Source of the DNA: Chloroflexota bacterium
GTDB lineage: Bacteria; Chloroflexota; Anaerolineae; Promineifilales; Promineifilaceae
Assembly (NCBI GenBank): GCA_014584575.1
Contig: JACTMP010000082.1
Coordinates: forward strand, 62,001-126,000
Direction: 5' to 3'
Length of the DNA: 64,000 bases
Both the position numbers and the translations under genes were made by a program. Shown here piece after piece: positions 7,491 to 16,448 of this stretch; positions within the stretch are counted from its first letter, which is position 1; the number at the start of each line of letters is the position of its first letter. The notes beneath the pieces are model-generated. The model was not told where the DNA came from. It did not search any database and saw only the letters and a program-made list of their open reading frames with translations.

Positions 7491-8357
7491 TTGGAGACAT
7501 TTGCCGATTACAAGACAGAAGCTCACAATTGGATTACGCTGGCTTCAGGTGAGTTTTATCCAGATATTTTGGCGGATGCCGTTGTTCTCTATGAACCTGT
7601 ACTGGTCATGTTAAAGAAACTCCTGCTGATTTCAGAATCATCCCAACGTTTGTTGTTGCAGATTGCCGACGTGCCCTCACCCTGGATGCGGATTCAGTTA
7701 TGCCGCGTGTTTCGGAAATATGTTAGTCCGGCCACGCCAGTCGAAATATTGAAGAAGAAACGGCAAGCGCAGCAGATAAACGAGCAATTTGGGCATAATT
7801 ATCGGCCAATCCCGGAAGTGCAGGCCACTTTTATGTCACGGCCGTTGCCTGATGAAGCCCTCTGCGCCGTTCTGTGAGAATACAAAAGTCGTGGGCAAAA
7901 AGGGTACGATTTGACCGACCGTTTCTTCACCATGTTTCGTTCCCAGTTCCCAGATTTGCCTATTGATGGCCCCCAAAGAGCCGGGCAAGACATCCGTCTG
8001 GGCAACATTTTCAAAGACTATCCCAATCCAAACCGCCCTGTAGATTTTGTCATCTATAATGCAGCCGGCGACGGGGTGATCGCCATTGGTTTGGCTCGAT
8101 ATGATTCCGACAGAGGCGGCGCTCAGGAAGATGATCGCACAGGTGGCTACAAAAACTGTGCCAACGAAATCTTGAGCTATGCCCAGGAAAATGATCTTGA
8201 ACTCAAAATGCTTTTTATCAATGATGGCCCAGGGTTGTTGCTGGGTTCAATGTGGCAGGATTATGCGGCTTTAGAGCAAAGCTGGTCGGGTAAAATAATG
8301 GTTTTGACCTTACGCATGGTTCCAGGCAGATTAACACGGCAATGGCTGGAAAATTAG
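7491..8357 (+). pseudogene. ORF split by an in-frame TGA, possibly a nuclease remnant
   Basis: TTG at 7491 (after AGGAG) opens a 128-codon ORF ending in TGA at 7875-7877. The same frame then stays open to 8357, about 288 sense codons in total. Readthrough would give A-V-L-(TGA)-E-Y-K-S-R-G-Q-K-G-Y-D-L-T, which looks like continuous protein, so a TGG-to-TGA change is the simplest explanation. The distal half has V-D-F-V-I-Y-N, then G-L-A-R-Y-D-S-D-R-G-G-A-Q-E-D-D-R, an acidic layout resembling some restriction endonucleases. I cannot name a family. No methyltransferase lies beside it. Confidence 0.7.
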
Positions 8358-8396
8358 ACAGGTGAGATATGACAACTGGAATTTCTAAGACTAGGA

Positions 8397-10808
8397 TTAT
8401 GTCGGAATACTGATGGAAGCGTGGTCTTTCACGGCCGTGCCCACCCCCTCTACCCGCGCCGTCAGAAAACCCAACGCTTCGTCGGTCGTGCCGTCCATGT
8501 AAATGTCCAGCACACGGCCGTGACTGGCCTCCGCCACGTCAATCACCTGCAGCCATTCTGCCAGCCCCGCATCCTCCGGCAGCAGCCGCGCCAGACAGTT
8601 TGGCGATTCCCGGAAAAACGCCCAATCAAAATAGCTGCCAGGCATGTGCAAATGCAGCGGCAGCGAATAAATGCCCGACTCCACCAAATCCTGAAAGAAG
8701 TGGGTGCCATAGGAAAGCTCTGGTGGTTTCCCTTCCTTAGCCACCGCCATTTCTATCAGCACCTTTGTGTTGTAAATGTCCGCATACGTTACCTTTACGC
8801 CCAAATCCAGGTTGGCGCTGCCCCACCGGCCCGGCCCAATCAGGATGAACGGCCGTTCCTCTAACAGTTTATTCAGCCGCCCAATCGCCCGCCCCAATTC
8901 TAACCGGGTGGCATTATCGCCAATCTGGTTATACCGTTCCGGGTCCACAAAAATCACCAGTTCTACCTGCTGCGCCAGGCCGTCAGGGATCAGCCCTTGT
9001 GAGGCAAACAAGATGTCCACTTCCGGTATATCTTTGGGGATCGTCACCACTTGCTCCTGGCGGTGGCTCAACGGGCGGCATTGCAGCAAGTTCAACTTGT
9101 AATCGGGGTAAGGATAATTGGGCACAACATCTACGGCAAATTCCACATCTACGGGCGTCTTGTAAACTCGTTCCAAACGCGCCAGCGCCGTGCGCATCAA
9201 GGAGGCAAATTTTTGATCTTTCGTCAGATAATCAAACGTCAAGACAAACCGGTCTTCGGCCGTCAGCCCGCCCACCGAAACAATTTTCTGCAAATAATCA
9301 CCCCGATCCAGAGAGGCAATATAGCGTAGTTCCGGGTAGTCATGGTCCAGAATCTCGCCGATGGGCAAAGTTCTAAACTGGTTCTTTTCCAGATCGACCA
9401 CATCAATTTGCCATTGTGCGTACTGGCGAATCGCTTTAGCAGTGGTTTCCGGTCGCAGGTGGGGGTGGCTGAGAGCAATCAGGCGTGGGTAATCGTTATC
9501 TACCCGATCAACAGCGCGAGTACCCAACCCCCATACCAGGCGCAAGAAGCCGTCTTCGCGCCGGATTTTGGGGTGCCAGCGAAACGGATTGCGGCTGAAA
9601 GCAACGCCGGCAAGGGCAGGGAAATAGTAACGGCCGTGTCGTTCCCCCTGCACTCGCTGAATCAGAATCGCCATCCGTTCATCATAATCCAGCAGCCTAT
9701 GATGCTGCCGGTACAAAATAGCATCCGGGTTTACCGTGCTGGCATACACTCGCTTAATTGCATTGAGCAATGCCGTCAGATTTTCATCTCGCGTTCCCTG
9801 GTTGGCGCAAAAATAACTTTGGTATTTCCCGGCAAACGCAAAACCAAAATTATCCTCCAACAGGCTGGATGAACGCACAATAATGGGATCATCACCCATC
9901 TTATCCAACACAACTTGTAATTGCTCCACCACATCCGACGAAAACGCCCCGCGCAAATGCGCCTCCACAATGCCTGGATATTCCACCCGAATTTCATCCA
10001 GCGTCTTATACTTCTGGTTCATCACCCATTCCAGATTATTCATCAATCGGAAATCATATATCACCTCGCTGCCAATAAAGAAGGAGTCAGGGATTTCCAC
10101 CAGTTCTCTTAGATCCGGTTCCCCTTCTGGCGGCGGTTGGCGCAAAATCTTCCAGGCCAGCGTCATGCCCGCAGACTTGCCGCCAATTTTGCCGCCGCCA
10201 ATCCGCCGCCGGTAAATGCGGCGCAAATCCTCAATACCAAACATCCTTTTGGCAACAGCAATAAAACGCAGTTGGTCGCTGATCATGCCCTTGATCAACA
10301 CCACCTTGATTTCTTCCAGGTGATGTTTGACCGATTCTTGCTCCGCCGGAGGCAGCGACTCATAAAGTTCTCCCTGGCGGAACAGCACCTCCCAGGGTGA
10401 AATTTCCGGGTTAAACGTTAGTTCAATCGAACTGGTATGTCCCGGTTGTGCCTGGCGGAGTTCATCAATGATCTGGTCGAGCAAAGGGATGCTCAGGTTA
10501 TTAGCAAAATAGGCGTCGGTCTGAAAGTCTCGCACCCGGCTCTTACGTTTTTGCCAGATGTTCGTTTGCTCTTGATAAAACGGATCATGTACCCCTTCGC
10601 GCCGCTGCGATTCAATCGCTTTTTCCTTGACCTCGCGTTCAAACGTTTCCTGGTCAATAATGCCCCGCCGGAACAACTCCTCGCGCATCCGCACGCGAAT
10701 ACGCTCGGCCAGCACCGGGTATTGGGCCAGTTTGATATACACATCAATGGTAGGTGTGATGCTACGTGGTGGTACGCTACCTGCTGAGGGGGGGAGGGGA
10801 TAGTCCAT
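8397..10808 (-). CDS. PEP/pyruvate-binding domain protein
   Basis: An 803-residue protein. The first 190 residues are unrecognised and highly charged. The rest matches the ATP-grasp PEP/pyruvate-binding module of phosphoenolpyruvate synthase and pyruvate phosphate dikinase: G-G-G-K-I-G-G-K-S-A-G-M, I-I-V-R-S-S-S-L-L-E-D and F-A-G-K-Y-Q-S-Y-F at about residues 200-345, then G-V-A-F-S-R-N-P. The phosphohistidine and PEP-utilising C-terminal domains of the full enzymes are absent. Transfer of phosphate to PEP is therefore not supported; a regulatory or nucleotide-binding role is possible. TATAAT at 10815-10820 stands 6 nt before the ATG with no ribosome site, so the mRNA is probably leaderless. 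Confidence 0.8.
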   Translation of the reverse strand: MDYPLPPSAGSVPPRSITPTIDVYIKLAQYPVLAERIRVRMREELFRRGIIDQETFEREVKEKAIESQRREGVHDPFYQEQTNIWQKRKSRVRDFQTDAYFANNLSIPLLDQIIDELRQAQPGHTSSIELTFNPEISPWEVLFRQGELYESLPPAEQESVKHHLEEIKVVLIKGMISDQLRFIAVAKRMFGIEDLRRIYRRRIGGGKIGGKSAGMTLAWKILRQPPPEGEPDLRELVEIPDSFFIGSEVIYDFRLMNNLEWVMNQKYKTLDEIRVEYPGIVEAHLRGAFSSDVVEQLQVVLDKMGDDPIIVRSSSLLEDNFGFAFAGKYQSYFCANQGTRDENLTALLNAIKRVYASTVNPDAILYRQHHRLLDYDERMAILIQRVQGERHGRYYFPALAGVAFSRNPFRWHPKIRREDGFLRLVWGLGTRAVDRVDNDYPRLIALSHPHLRPETTAKAIRQYAQWQIDVVDLEKNQFRTLPIGEILDHDYPELRYIASLDRGDYLQKIVSVGGLTAEDRFVLTFDYLTKDQKFASLMRTALARLERVYKTPVDVEFAVDVVPNYPYPDYKLNLLQCRPLSHRQEQVVTIPKDIPEVDILFASQGLIPDGLAQQVELVIFVDPERYNQIGDNATRLELGRAIGRLNKLLEERPFILIGPGRWGSANLDLGVKVTYADIYNTKVLIEMAVAKEGKPPELSYGTHFFQDLVESGIYSLPLHLHMPGSYFDWAFFRESPNCLARLLPEDAGLAEWLQVIDVAEASHGRVLDIYMDGTTDEALGFLTARVEGVGTAVKDHASISIPT

Positions 10809-10814
10809 AGCCTG

Positions 10815-10820
10815 ATTATA
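10815..10820 (-). promoter_or_regulatory. TATAAT box of a probably leaderless transcript
   Basis: A perfect TATAAT on the minus strand, separated from the ATG at 10808 by 6 nt. The geometry is identical to 4064-4076. Confidence 0.65.
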
Positions 10821-10942
10821 TCAGGCTTGCCTCCAGCGTAGAACTGATTATAGTATGGCCTCATTGGGTCTGGTGTTTGTAGCAAATGAAGAAGTTCAAC
10901 TTTTGGGAAAAGCTAAACTTCTTTATATGGAGGAACGTCAAC

Positions 10943-11050
10943 ATGTCAAAGGGACAAGAAAGAGGCAAACAGGGTAAAGTTAATAAGCCCAAGTTGAGCA
11001 AAAAAGAAAAGAAAGAAAAGAAAGAAAAAAAGCGCGTCAACCAGGGCTAA
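10943..11050 (+). CDS. 35-residue lysine-rich small protein
   Basis: ATG at 10943 follows GGAGG (10929-10933) at normal spacing. The protein begins MSKGQERGKQGKVNKPKLSK and continues with K-E-K repeats to the C-terminal R-V-N-Q-G. Over half of its residues are charged and most of these are Lys. A hairpin follows the stop by 4 bp. A good ribosome site plus a terminator make it a real gene. Similar tiny SKGQ-start Lys-rich proteins exist in bacteria but I know no proven function; RNA or nucleoid binding is only a guess. Confidence 0.7.
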   Translation: MSKGQERGKQGKVNKPKLSKKEKKEKKEKKRVNQG

Positions 11051-11054
11051 ATGG

Positions 11055-11098
11055 CCTCCCGGAGGCGGCAGCCAAACGCGGCTGGAAACTCCGGGAGG
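11055..11098 (+). terminator. Nested hairpin after the small Lys-rich gene
   Basis: Outer arms CCTCCCGGAG (11055-11064) and CTCCGGGAGG (11089-11098) pair perfectly. An inner CAGCC/GGCTG stem (11069-11073 and 11080-11084) sits within them. There is no U-run, so termination is inferred from position. Confidence 0.55.
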
Positions 11099-11145
11099 TT
11101 GCTTACGAGGTTGCCTGTGAGGTTGCCTGTGCATAGGAGAAAACA

Positions 11146-11490
11146 ATGGCCTCTATTTTTAGCAAAATCATTGCCGGAGAGATTCCAGGGGATATTGTCT
11201 ACCGGGATGAGTTAGTGACGGCGTTTCGGGATATAAACCCGCAAGCGCCTACGCACATTTTAATTGTGCCGAACAAGGAAATTCCGACGGTGAATGAGGT
11301 GACGGAAGCCGACGAAGTGGCGATGGGACGGATGATTCTGGCGGCTAAAAAGATCGCGGAGCAAGAGGGGATTGCCGAAAATGGTTACCGCTTGATTGTG
11401 AACTGTGGCAAACATGGACACCAGGAGGTGTTTCATGTTCATATGCACCTGGTGGGCGGACGGCCGTTAGGCCCCATGCTCTACCGGTAA
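11146..11490 (+). CDS. HIT-family (HINT-type) nucleotide-binding protein
   Basis: A 114-residue histidine-triad protein with all landmarks: I-F-S-K-I-I-A-G-E-I-P at the N-terminus, F-R-D-I-N-P-Q-A-P-T-H-I-L-I-V-P in the centre and H-V-H-M-H-L-V-G-G near the end, where the middle His is the nucleophile. HINT proteins hydrolyse AMP-lysine or AMP-amine conjugates. AGGAG precedes the ATG. It stands alone between two hairpins. The length is standard for the family. Confidence 0.95.
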   Translation: MASIFSKIIAGEIPGDIVYRDELVTAFRDINPQAPTHILIVPNKEIPTVNEVTEADEVAMGRMILAAKKIAEQEGIAENGYRLIVNCGKHGHQEVFHVHMHLVGGRPLGPMLYR

Positions 11491-11520
11491 TTGTCAATTG
11501 CCAATTGGCAGTTGACAATT
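11489..11520. terminator. 32-bp palindrome between convergent HIT and BHMT-MTHFR genes
   Basis: The sequence AATTGTCAA-T-TGCCAATTGGCA-G-TTGACAATT is a palindrome with one mismatch pair. It begins in the HIT stop codon and ends 2 bp before the stop of the opposing gene, a natural place for a bidirectional terminator. Confidence 0.65.
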
Positions 11521-11522
11521 GA

Positions 11523-13391
11523 TCATTTCATCCCATCCAGCACATCTGCCACCAGATCATAACGGCCGAACGCCGGCATCATATACACCCCCTGCACAAA
11601 CGGCCGTATCCCCCCCAATATCTCCTGGGCAATCAACACCCCCTCCTGCTGCGGGTCGTCGGCATGGTGCATTCTTTGGCGCATGGCGTCCGGGATGACC
11701 ATGCCAGGTACTTCGTTGTGCAGGAATTCGGCGTTACGGCCGTTAAACAACGGATACAACCCGGCCACAATGGGAATGGGCAACGCACCGTACATCGTTT
11801 TGTACAACTCCACAAACGCTTTCGCTGCTGCCGGGTCAAACACCGGCTGCGTCAGGGCAAAATCCGCGCCGTGCTGAATCTTCTTGTTCAGTAATTTGGC
11901 TTCCTTCTCCGGGTCTGGCGGCGTCAACGATAGGGCACAACCCACTACAAAACTGGTCGGTTCATCTATTGAGGCACCGGAATGTTGCAAACCAGCATTA
12001 AACTGCTGCTTGATCAGTTGGATCAGGCCGGTGGGCACAATGTCATAGCTGTCCATTGCCTCCGGGTAGTCGCCAATGCGGGTGGGGTCGCCCATCGTCA
12101 CAAACAGATTGCGAATGCCCAGGGCGTGCGCCGCCAACAAATCCCCCTGAATACGCAGTAAATTCCGGCCACGAGTGGGGAAGTGCAGCACCGTGTCCAG
12201 CCCAATCTCCTTTTGCACCAGGTGGGCGGCCGCCCAGGCGCTCATGCGCATCTGCGCCACCGGCGTGTCGGCAATGTTCAGCAGGTTGGCCCCGGCCTCC
12301 TGCAACATCCGGCCACTTTGCAGCAGGCGATGGGTGGCAATGCCACGCGGCGGCCGCATTTCCACCGTCACCACAAACGTCTGGTTTTTCAGGTAACGGG
12401 CCAGTTGGGTGGGCGGGTGGCTCACGGCCGTACTTGTTTCATCCCGCGCTACCACCTCAATCACCGGCAGGTGAATTTCCGCCGGGCGCGGCCCATCCAG
12501 AGCGCGGCGCATGGCGGCAATGTGCGCTTCGGTAGTGCCGCAGCAGCCACCCACCAGATTGGCGCCTGCGGCCGTCAGCTTCAAAGCGTACTCGCCAAAA
12601 TAGTCCGGCGTGGCCGGATAGAGCACCCGCCCACCACCGGCTGTTATTTCCGGCCAACCGGCGTTGGGCATGGCGGCAATCAGGCGCTCCGGCGCTAACT
12701 GGCGCATGATCATGACCAGGCGCAGCACCTGCGCCGGGCCGCCGCTGCAATTGACGCCCATCACGTCAATATCCAGTGCGGCTAATTGATGGGCAATAGC
12801 ATCGGCCCGATACCCCAACAGGGTGCGGTCATCGCGGGTAAAAGTGAGGGTGGCGACAATGGGCAGTTCGGGAGCAATGGCGCGGGCGGCGGCGACGGCC
12901 GTTTCCACCTCATACATATCAGACATTGTTTCCAGCACCAGCAGGTCTACGCCGCGTGGCTGCGCCGTCACCAATGCCTCGATTTGCTCATGGAAAACGG
13001 CCTGAGCTTCGACCTTGGATACGCGCCCCAACGGCGCCAGGCGCACCCCTAACGGCCCCACCGAACCGGCCAGCAGCACCGGTTTGAAGCTACTTTCAAT
13101 GGCGCGGCGGGCAATGTCTACGGCCGTGCTATTGATTTGCGCCACCTGATCTTGCAGGCCATGTTCGGCCAGCTTAAACCGGTTGGCGCTAAACGTGTTG
13201 GTCTCAATGATGTCTGCCCCGGCCTCAATATAACGCCGGTGGATTTCGGCCACCAGCGCCGGCTGTTGTAAGTTGACGCTCTCAAAACTGTGGTCAGCCG
13301 ATACCCCCCGGCTATGCAGGTATGTGCCCATCGCGCCGTCCAACAGGTACGGCCGTGCCCCCAAAAGCTGGCGAAATTCGTCTCGATTCAT
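11523..13391 (-). CDS. Homocysteine S-methyltransferase / methylenetetrahydrofolate reductase fusion
   Basis: A 622-residue bifunctional protein. Residues 1-300 are a homocysteine S-methyltransferase: L-L-D-G-A-M-G-T, then V-N-C-S-G-G-P and G-G-C-C-G-T-T, which supply the three Zn-binding cysteines. Residues 330-622 are a MetF-like barrel with V-T-V-E-M-R-P-P-R-G, N-L-F-V-T-M-G-D-P and F-A-L-T-Q-P-V-F-D. The two activities make 5-methyl-THF and methylate homocysteine. Such fusions are known in several phyla, YitJ of Bacillus being one. The ATG at 13391 has AGGAGG at ideal spacing, so the upstream in-frame ATG is rejected. It stands alone in its orientation. Confidence 0.93.
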   Translation of the reverse strand: MNRDEFRQLLGARPYLLDGAMGTYLHSRGVSADHSFESVNLQQPALVAEIHRRYIEAGADIIETNTFSANRFKLAEHGLQDQVAQINSTAVDIARRAIESSFKPVLLAGSVGPLGVRLAPLGRVSKVEAQAVFHEQIEALVTAQPRGVDLLVLETMSDMYEVETAVAAARAIAPELPIVATLTFTRDDRTLLGYRADAIAHQLAALDIDVMGVNCSGGPAQVLRLVMIMRQLAPERLIAAMPNAGWPEITAGGGRVLYPATPDYFGEYALKLTAAGANLVGGCCGTTEAHIAAMRRALDGPRPAEIHLPVIEVVARDETSTAVSHPPTQLARYLKNQTFVVTVEMRPPRGIATHRLLQSGRMLQEAGANLLNIADTPVAQMRMSAWAAAHLVQKEIGLDTVLHFPTRGRNLLRIQGDLLAAHALGIRNLFVTMGDPTRIGDYPEAMDSYDIVPTGLIQLIKQQFNAGLQHSGASIDEPTSFVVGCALSLTPPDPEKEAKLLNKKIQHGADFALTQPVFDPAAAKAFVELYKTMYGALPIPIVAGLYPLFNGRNAEFLHNEVPGMVIPDAMRQRMHHADDPQQEGVLIAQEILGGIRPFVQGVYMMPAFGRYDLVADVLDGMK

Positions 13392-13405
13392 ACGCCTCCT
13401 GAGTG

Positions 13406-13460
13406 GTTGCAAGTGGCAGGTTGCAGGTTTTCACTTGTCACTTGCCACTTGCCACTTGCT
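13406..13460. repeat. Iterated CACTTGC hairpin
   Basis: GCAAGTGGCA (13409-13418) pairs with TGCCACTTGC (13450-13459). The right half is three tandem CACTTGC/CACTTGT words. It lies between the start of the BHMT-MTHFR gene and the stop of the LCP gene. Confidence 0.65.
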
Positions 13461-13529
13461 GTACGGGCGAGGCAGTTGGGAGAAGATTGATCCGGCAAGA
13501 GAATGTGAACCCCAACTGTCTCGCCCCTT

Positions 13530-14615
13530 CTAATTACTACTCTGTCCTGTGTCGAAAAAGAGGCGGTTGATTAGTGGGGCGGCGGCCTGGTTGTTCAGTA
13601 TCAATACAGACGCGCCTTGTGGGGTACGGTAGCTGGACACATAATCAAAACCCAGCACCTCATTCTGGATATTTTCCGTATCAACTTCGTTGAGCAAACC
13701 GGCCAGTTTGATCAGTTGGTCCAGACTCAGGTCGGTCATAATACCGCGTTCAAGCTGTTGGTAAAGGACGGGGGCGCGTTTGATCAACTCACCGACCCCC
13801 AACGCCATCGCCTTGCTGCGCAGCGCCAGAATGATTTGCTGCTGCCGCTGGGCGCGGTGAATATCGCTGTCGCCGTGCCGGGTGCGTGCATACTTCAGCG
13901 CCAGTTCACCATCCATGTGGTGCAGCCCCGCCGGAATATACAGCGGATCATAGCCATAGTTCATATCGGGATATTGGGGGTCGTTGATGGTATACGGCAC
14001 ATTCAGGTCAATGCCGCCCAGCGCATTCACCCCATTGACCACGGCGCTGAAGTCCACCAGGGCATAATGGTGAATGGGCACACCCAGGTTGTACTCTACG
14101 GTCTGCATGGCCATAGCCGCGCCGCCAATAGGGTTATCGCCGCGTGCGCCATAAACAAAGGCGGTGTTGATACGGTCTTGACCCAGGCCAGGAATGGCTA
14201 CATACAAATCGCGTGGTATCGAAAGAATGGATACCGCCTGCGTATCCGGATCAACGGAAACGATCATCATGGTATCGGTGCGGGAGATGAATGCCTCACC
14301 GGGACGCCGGTCAATACCCATCAGCAGAATGTTGACACGATCTTGCCCTTGCCAGGGTTCACTGGTGGGGACGAGGGTGGGTGTGGGTTGGCCGATGGGC
14401 ATGGTGGGCACCACCGGCGGCGCAGCCTGGTCATAGCTCAGGTTGACGGCGGCAACCTGCACGCCGCCGCCTTCTAATGGGTTTACCGGACGCTGCATAA
14501 TGACTTGCACGGTTAGAAAGGCAAAGATGATGACGGCGATGCCGGAGAAGATAAAGGCGCCGGTCAGGGCAAAAGTGAGCCAGCCGGGTAATAGACTTTG
14601 GTTTGTTCGAAACAT
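13530..14615 (-). CDS. LytR-CpsA-Psr (LCP) family cell-wall glycopolymer transferase
   Basis: A 361-residue protein with a short cytosolic start, one membrane segment (about 15-42) and a Pro/Thr-rich stalk. The extracellular LCP domain has N-I-L-L-M-G-I-D-R-R-P, R-T-D-T-M-M-I-V-S-V-D, S-I-P-R-D-L-Y-V and Y-A-R-T-R-H-G-D-S-D-I-H-R-A-Q-R-Q-Q, the conserved Arg/Asp set that holds polyprenyl pyrophosphate. Family members attach wall teichoic acid or other glycopolymers to peptidoglycan or proteins. The start at 14615 follows GAGGGA; an upstream in-frame ATG would add residues encoded by repeat DNA. Confidence 0.92.
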   Translation of the reverse strand: MFRTNQSLLPGWLTFALTGAFIFSGIAVIIFAFLTVQVIMQRPVNPLEGGGVQVAAVNLSYDQAAPPVVPTMPIGQPTPTLVPTSEPWQGQDRVNILLMGIDRRPGEAFISRTDTMMIVSVDPDTQAVSILSIPRDLYVAIPGLGQDRINTAFVYGARGDNPIGGAAMAMQTVEYNLGVPIHHYALVDFSAVVNGVNALGGIDLNVPYTINDPQYPDMNYGYDPLYIPAGLHHMDGELALKYARTRHGDSDIHRAQRQQQIILALRSKAMALGVGELIKRAPVLYQQLERGIMTDLSLDQLIKLAGLLNEVDTENIQNEVLGFDYVSSYRTPQGASVLILNNQAAAPLINRLFFDTGQSSN

Positions 14616-14812
14616 AGTGTCCCTCGATAATCGGTTACCAGTTGTCAGTAACTGGTGATGCGTGACACGTGATACATGATACATGGATACAGCGTGTGCA
14701 AAATGGGATTATATCTATTATCCTACGGCCGTCAGGGTGAACAGGCGGTGATTTCCCTACTATCAGGCATCATTTTATGCACTGCTCATTCTGGGGTAGC
14801 ATTGGCAAGGGT

Positions 14813-14861
14813 GATTTTGTGTTTGTGTGTTCAGGTGACTCAAACACACAAACACAAAATC
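14813..14861. repeat. Perfect 19-bp hairpin of iterated TGTGTTT words
   Basis: GATTTTGTGTTTGTGTGTT (14813-14831) pairs perfectly with 14843-14861 around an 11-nt loop, and part of the right arm is then repeated. It sits 26 bp before the beta-lactamase-like gene, inside its likely leader. Confidence 0.7.
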
Positions 14862-14887
14862 ACAAAAACACGATTACCAGGAGAGAG

Positions 14888-15736
14888 ATGACAATGGAGT
14901 GGTTAGCCGAATTGTGTGCGGGGTTTGACGGCCGTGTCGGAGTCGCCGCCCTGAATTTACAGACCAACGAACAGTATCTATACCATGCCGACGAGATGTT
15001 CCCCACCGCCAGCGCCATCAAACTGGCAGTGCTGGCGGCCCTGATGCAGCAGGTGGAGGACGGGCAGTATACGCTCGATGCGCCGGTCATGCTGCGCCGC
15101 GCCGACCAGATCGGCGGCAGCGGACTACTGCAATTTCTGACGCCAGGTCTGCTAATGCCCCTGCGCGATTGGGCATTTTTGATGATGAACATTAGCGATA
15201 ATCTGGCGACGAATGTGCTGATTGACCACGTGGGGTTGGCCTATATCCAAAACTGGCTGGCAGCGCATGAATACCCTGATGTGCAAATCCACCGCAAAAT
15301 TGATTTTGGCGTATTGGCCCAAGATATTACCCAGTTGGGCACGGCTACGCCCGCAGGGTTGAATCGGTTGATGACGGCCGTGTTCCACCACGACATCCTC
15401 TCCCCGGCCACCTGCGCCGAAATGCTGCGCATGATGGACAAAGTGGGCAGCGAACGAGTGGGACGGTATCTGCCCTTTGCCTATTACGGGGATGAGACGC
15501 CGGAGGAAGAAAAGCTGCGGTTGGCGGGCAAAACGGGGTCATTGAAGGGGTGCCGGGTACAAACGGCCGTTGTCTGGCGCGGCGTTGGCGAAAACCGGCA
15601 TGGCTTTTCCATCACGGTGATGGCGGACGGCGACCCGGCTCCCGAATTGTGGAGCGCGGATGCGGCCGGCGTCTTGCTCATTGGCCGCATTGCCCGCGCC
15701 GTCTATGACCGGGTGTTTATGACCGAGGGGTCATAA
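14888..15736 (+). CDS. Class A beta-lactamase-like serine hydrolase without a signal peptide
   Basis: A 282-residue protein with the serine-penicillin-recognising motifs: S-A-I-K (SxxK nucleophile, about residue 42), S-D-N (about 103) and K-T-G (about 218). The ATG at 14888 follows AGGAGAGAG. No signal peptide or lipobox is visible: the protein begins MTMEWLAELCAGFDGRVGVA, directly at the fold. The class A omega-loop E-x-x-L-N motif is not evident; the region reads Y-P-D-V-Q-I-H-R-K-I-D. Penicillinase activity is therefore uncertain and a cytosolic esterase or peptidase is possible. The upstream hairpin may affect expression. Confidence 0.8.
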   Translation: MTMEWLAELCAGFDGRVGVAALNLQTNEQYLYHADEMFPTASAIKLAVLAALMQQVEDGQYTLDAPVMLRRADQIGGSGLLQFLTPGLLMPLRDWAFLMMNISDNLATNVLIDHVGLAYIQNWLAAHEYPDVQIHRKIDFGVLAQDITQLGTATPAGLNRLMTAVFHHDILSPATCAEMLRMMDKVGSERVGRYLPFAYYGDETPEEEKLRLAGKTGSLKGCRVQTAVVWRGVGENRHGFSITVMADGDPAPELWSADAAGVLLIGRIARAVYDRVFMTEGS

Positions 15737-15750
15737 ACACGCAGCCACAT

Positions 15751-16275
15751 CTATTCCGCAAATTCCCACCCCATCTGCTCCGCCTGCGCCTGGTTGGCGG
15801 CGTCAATGAGCACCTGGTAATGGGTGCTGGTGGGGCCGCCGCAAACCGCCGTCACCATCAGTTCAAACGTGGCCGATTCATAGACGGTGATACCGGCAGC
15901 TTCCAATGCCGCGACGGCATCTTCTTCGGTGGGATATAGCACATCTTCACACTGTACGCCGGCGGCTCTCATCATCACCGATTGGTTATCGGCGGCTTCT
16001 ATTCCAGGATAAGGGTTATGGGTAGGCGCGATGACGACCTCAGGCATGGAGTAGCCTTCGGGCAGGGTGCTGGCCGGTGGGGGTGGTGGCGGCGGATAGG
16101 CTTCATCAGGCACGGCCGTAGCCGTGATCGTCGGGCGCGGCATCACATCGCCCTCTGGTTGAAGGGAGGGGGACGAGGGGGTATTTGTTGGTTCGGGCTG
16201 CACATTGCTGGGGCCACATGCCGCCAACAGCAGCAGCATTAAGAGGATAAGGGGGTATGCAAATCGTTTCACCAT
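15751..16275 (-). CDS. Small lipoprotein of unknown function
   Basis: A 174-residue protein starting MVKRFAYPLILLMLLLLAAC, a clear lipoprotein signal with Cys at position 20, then a Pro/Ser/Thr-rich linker to about 85. The C-terminal 90 residues form a compact domain (N-P-Y-P-G-I-E-A-A-D-N; a segment with C-E-D-V-L-Y-P-T-E-E-D-A; V-C-G-G-P-T-S-T-H-Y-Q-V-L-I-D-A). The ATG at 16275 has AAGGAGAAAC before it. It is convergent with the beta-lactamase-like gene. I do not recognise the domain. Confidence 0.85.
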   Translation of the reverse strand: MVKRFAYPLILLMLLLLAACGPSNVQPEPTNTPSSPSLQPEGDVMPRPTITATAVPDEAYPPPPPPPASTLPEGYSMPEVVIAPTHNPYPGIEAADNQSVMMRAAGVQCEDVLYPTEEDAVAALEAAGITVYESATFELMVTAVCGGPTSTHYQVLIDAANQAQAEQMGWEFAE

Positions 16276-16448
16276 GTTTCTCCTTATTAACGTTTTTGCG
16301 AACAGGCCAGGATTGTAGCAAAATACATCTGGGACGCGAGAGTTGCCGCCCGGCGTTTGGTGAATGCTCATACGCTGCATAGAGGGTATTTTGCCACACC
16401 TAACAGATGGGCAGCATACTAATTACGGAATACGAGGAGTATTTAAGA

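Noticed and set aside
13617..14477. 286-codon open frame antisense to the LCP gene
   Set aside because: The LCP protein has all family motifs; the opposite frame has none and no ribosome site.
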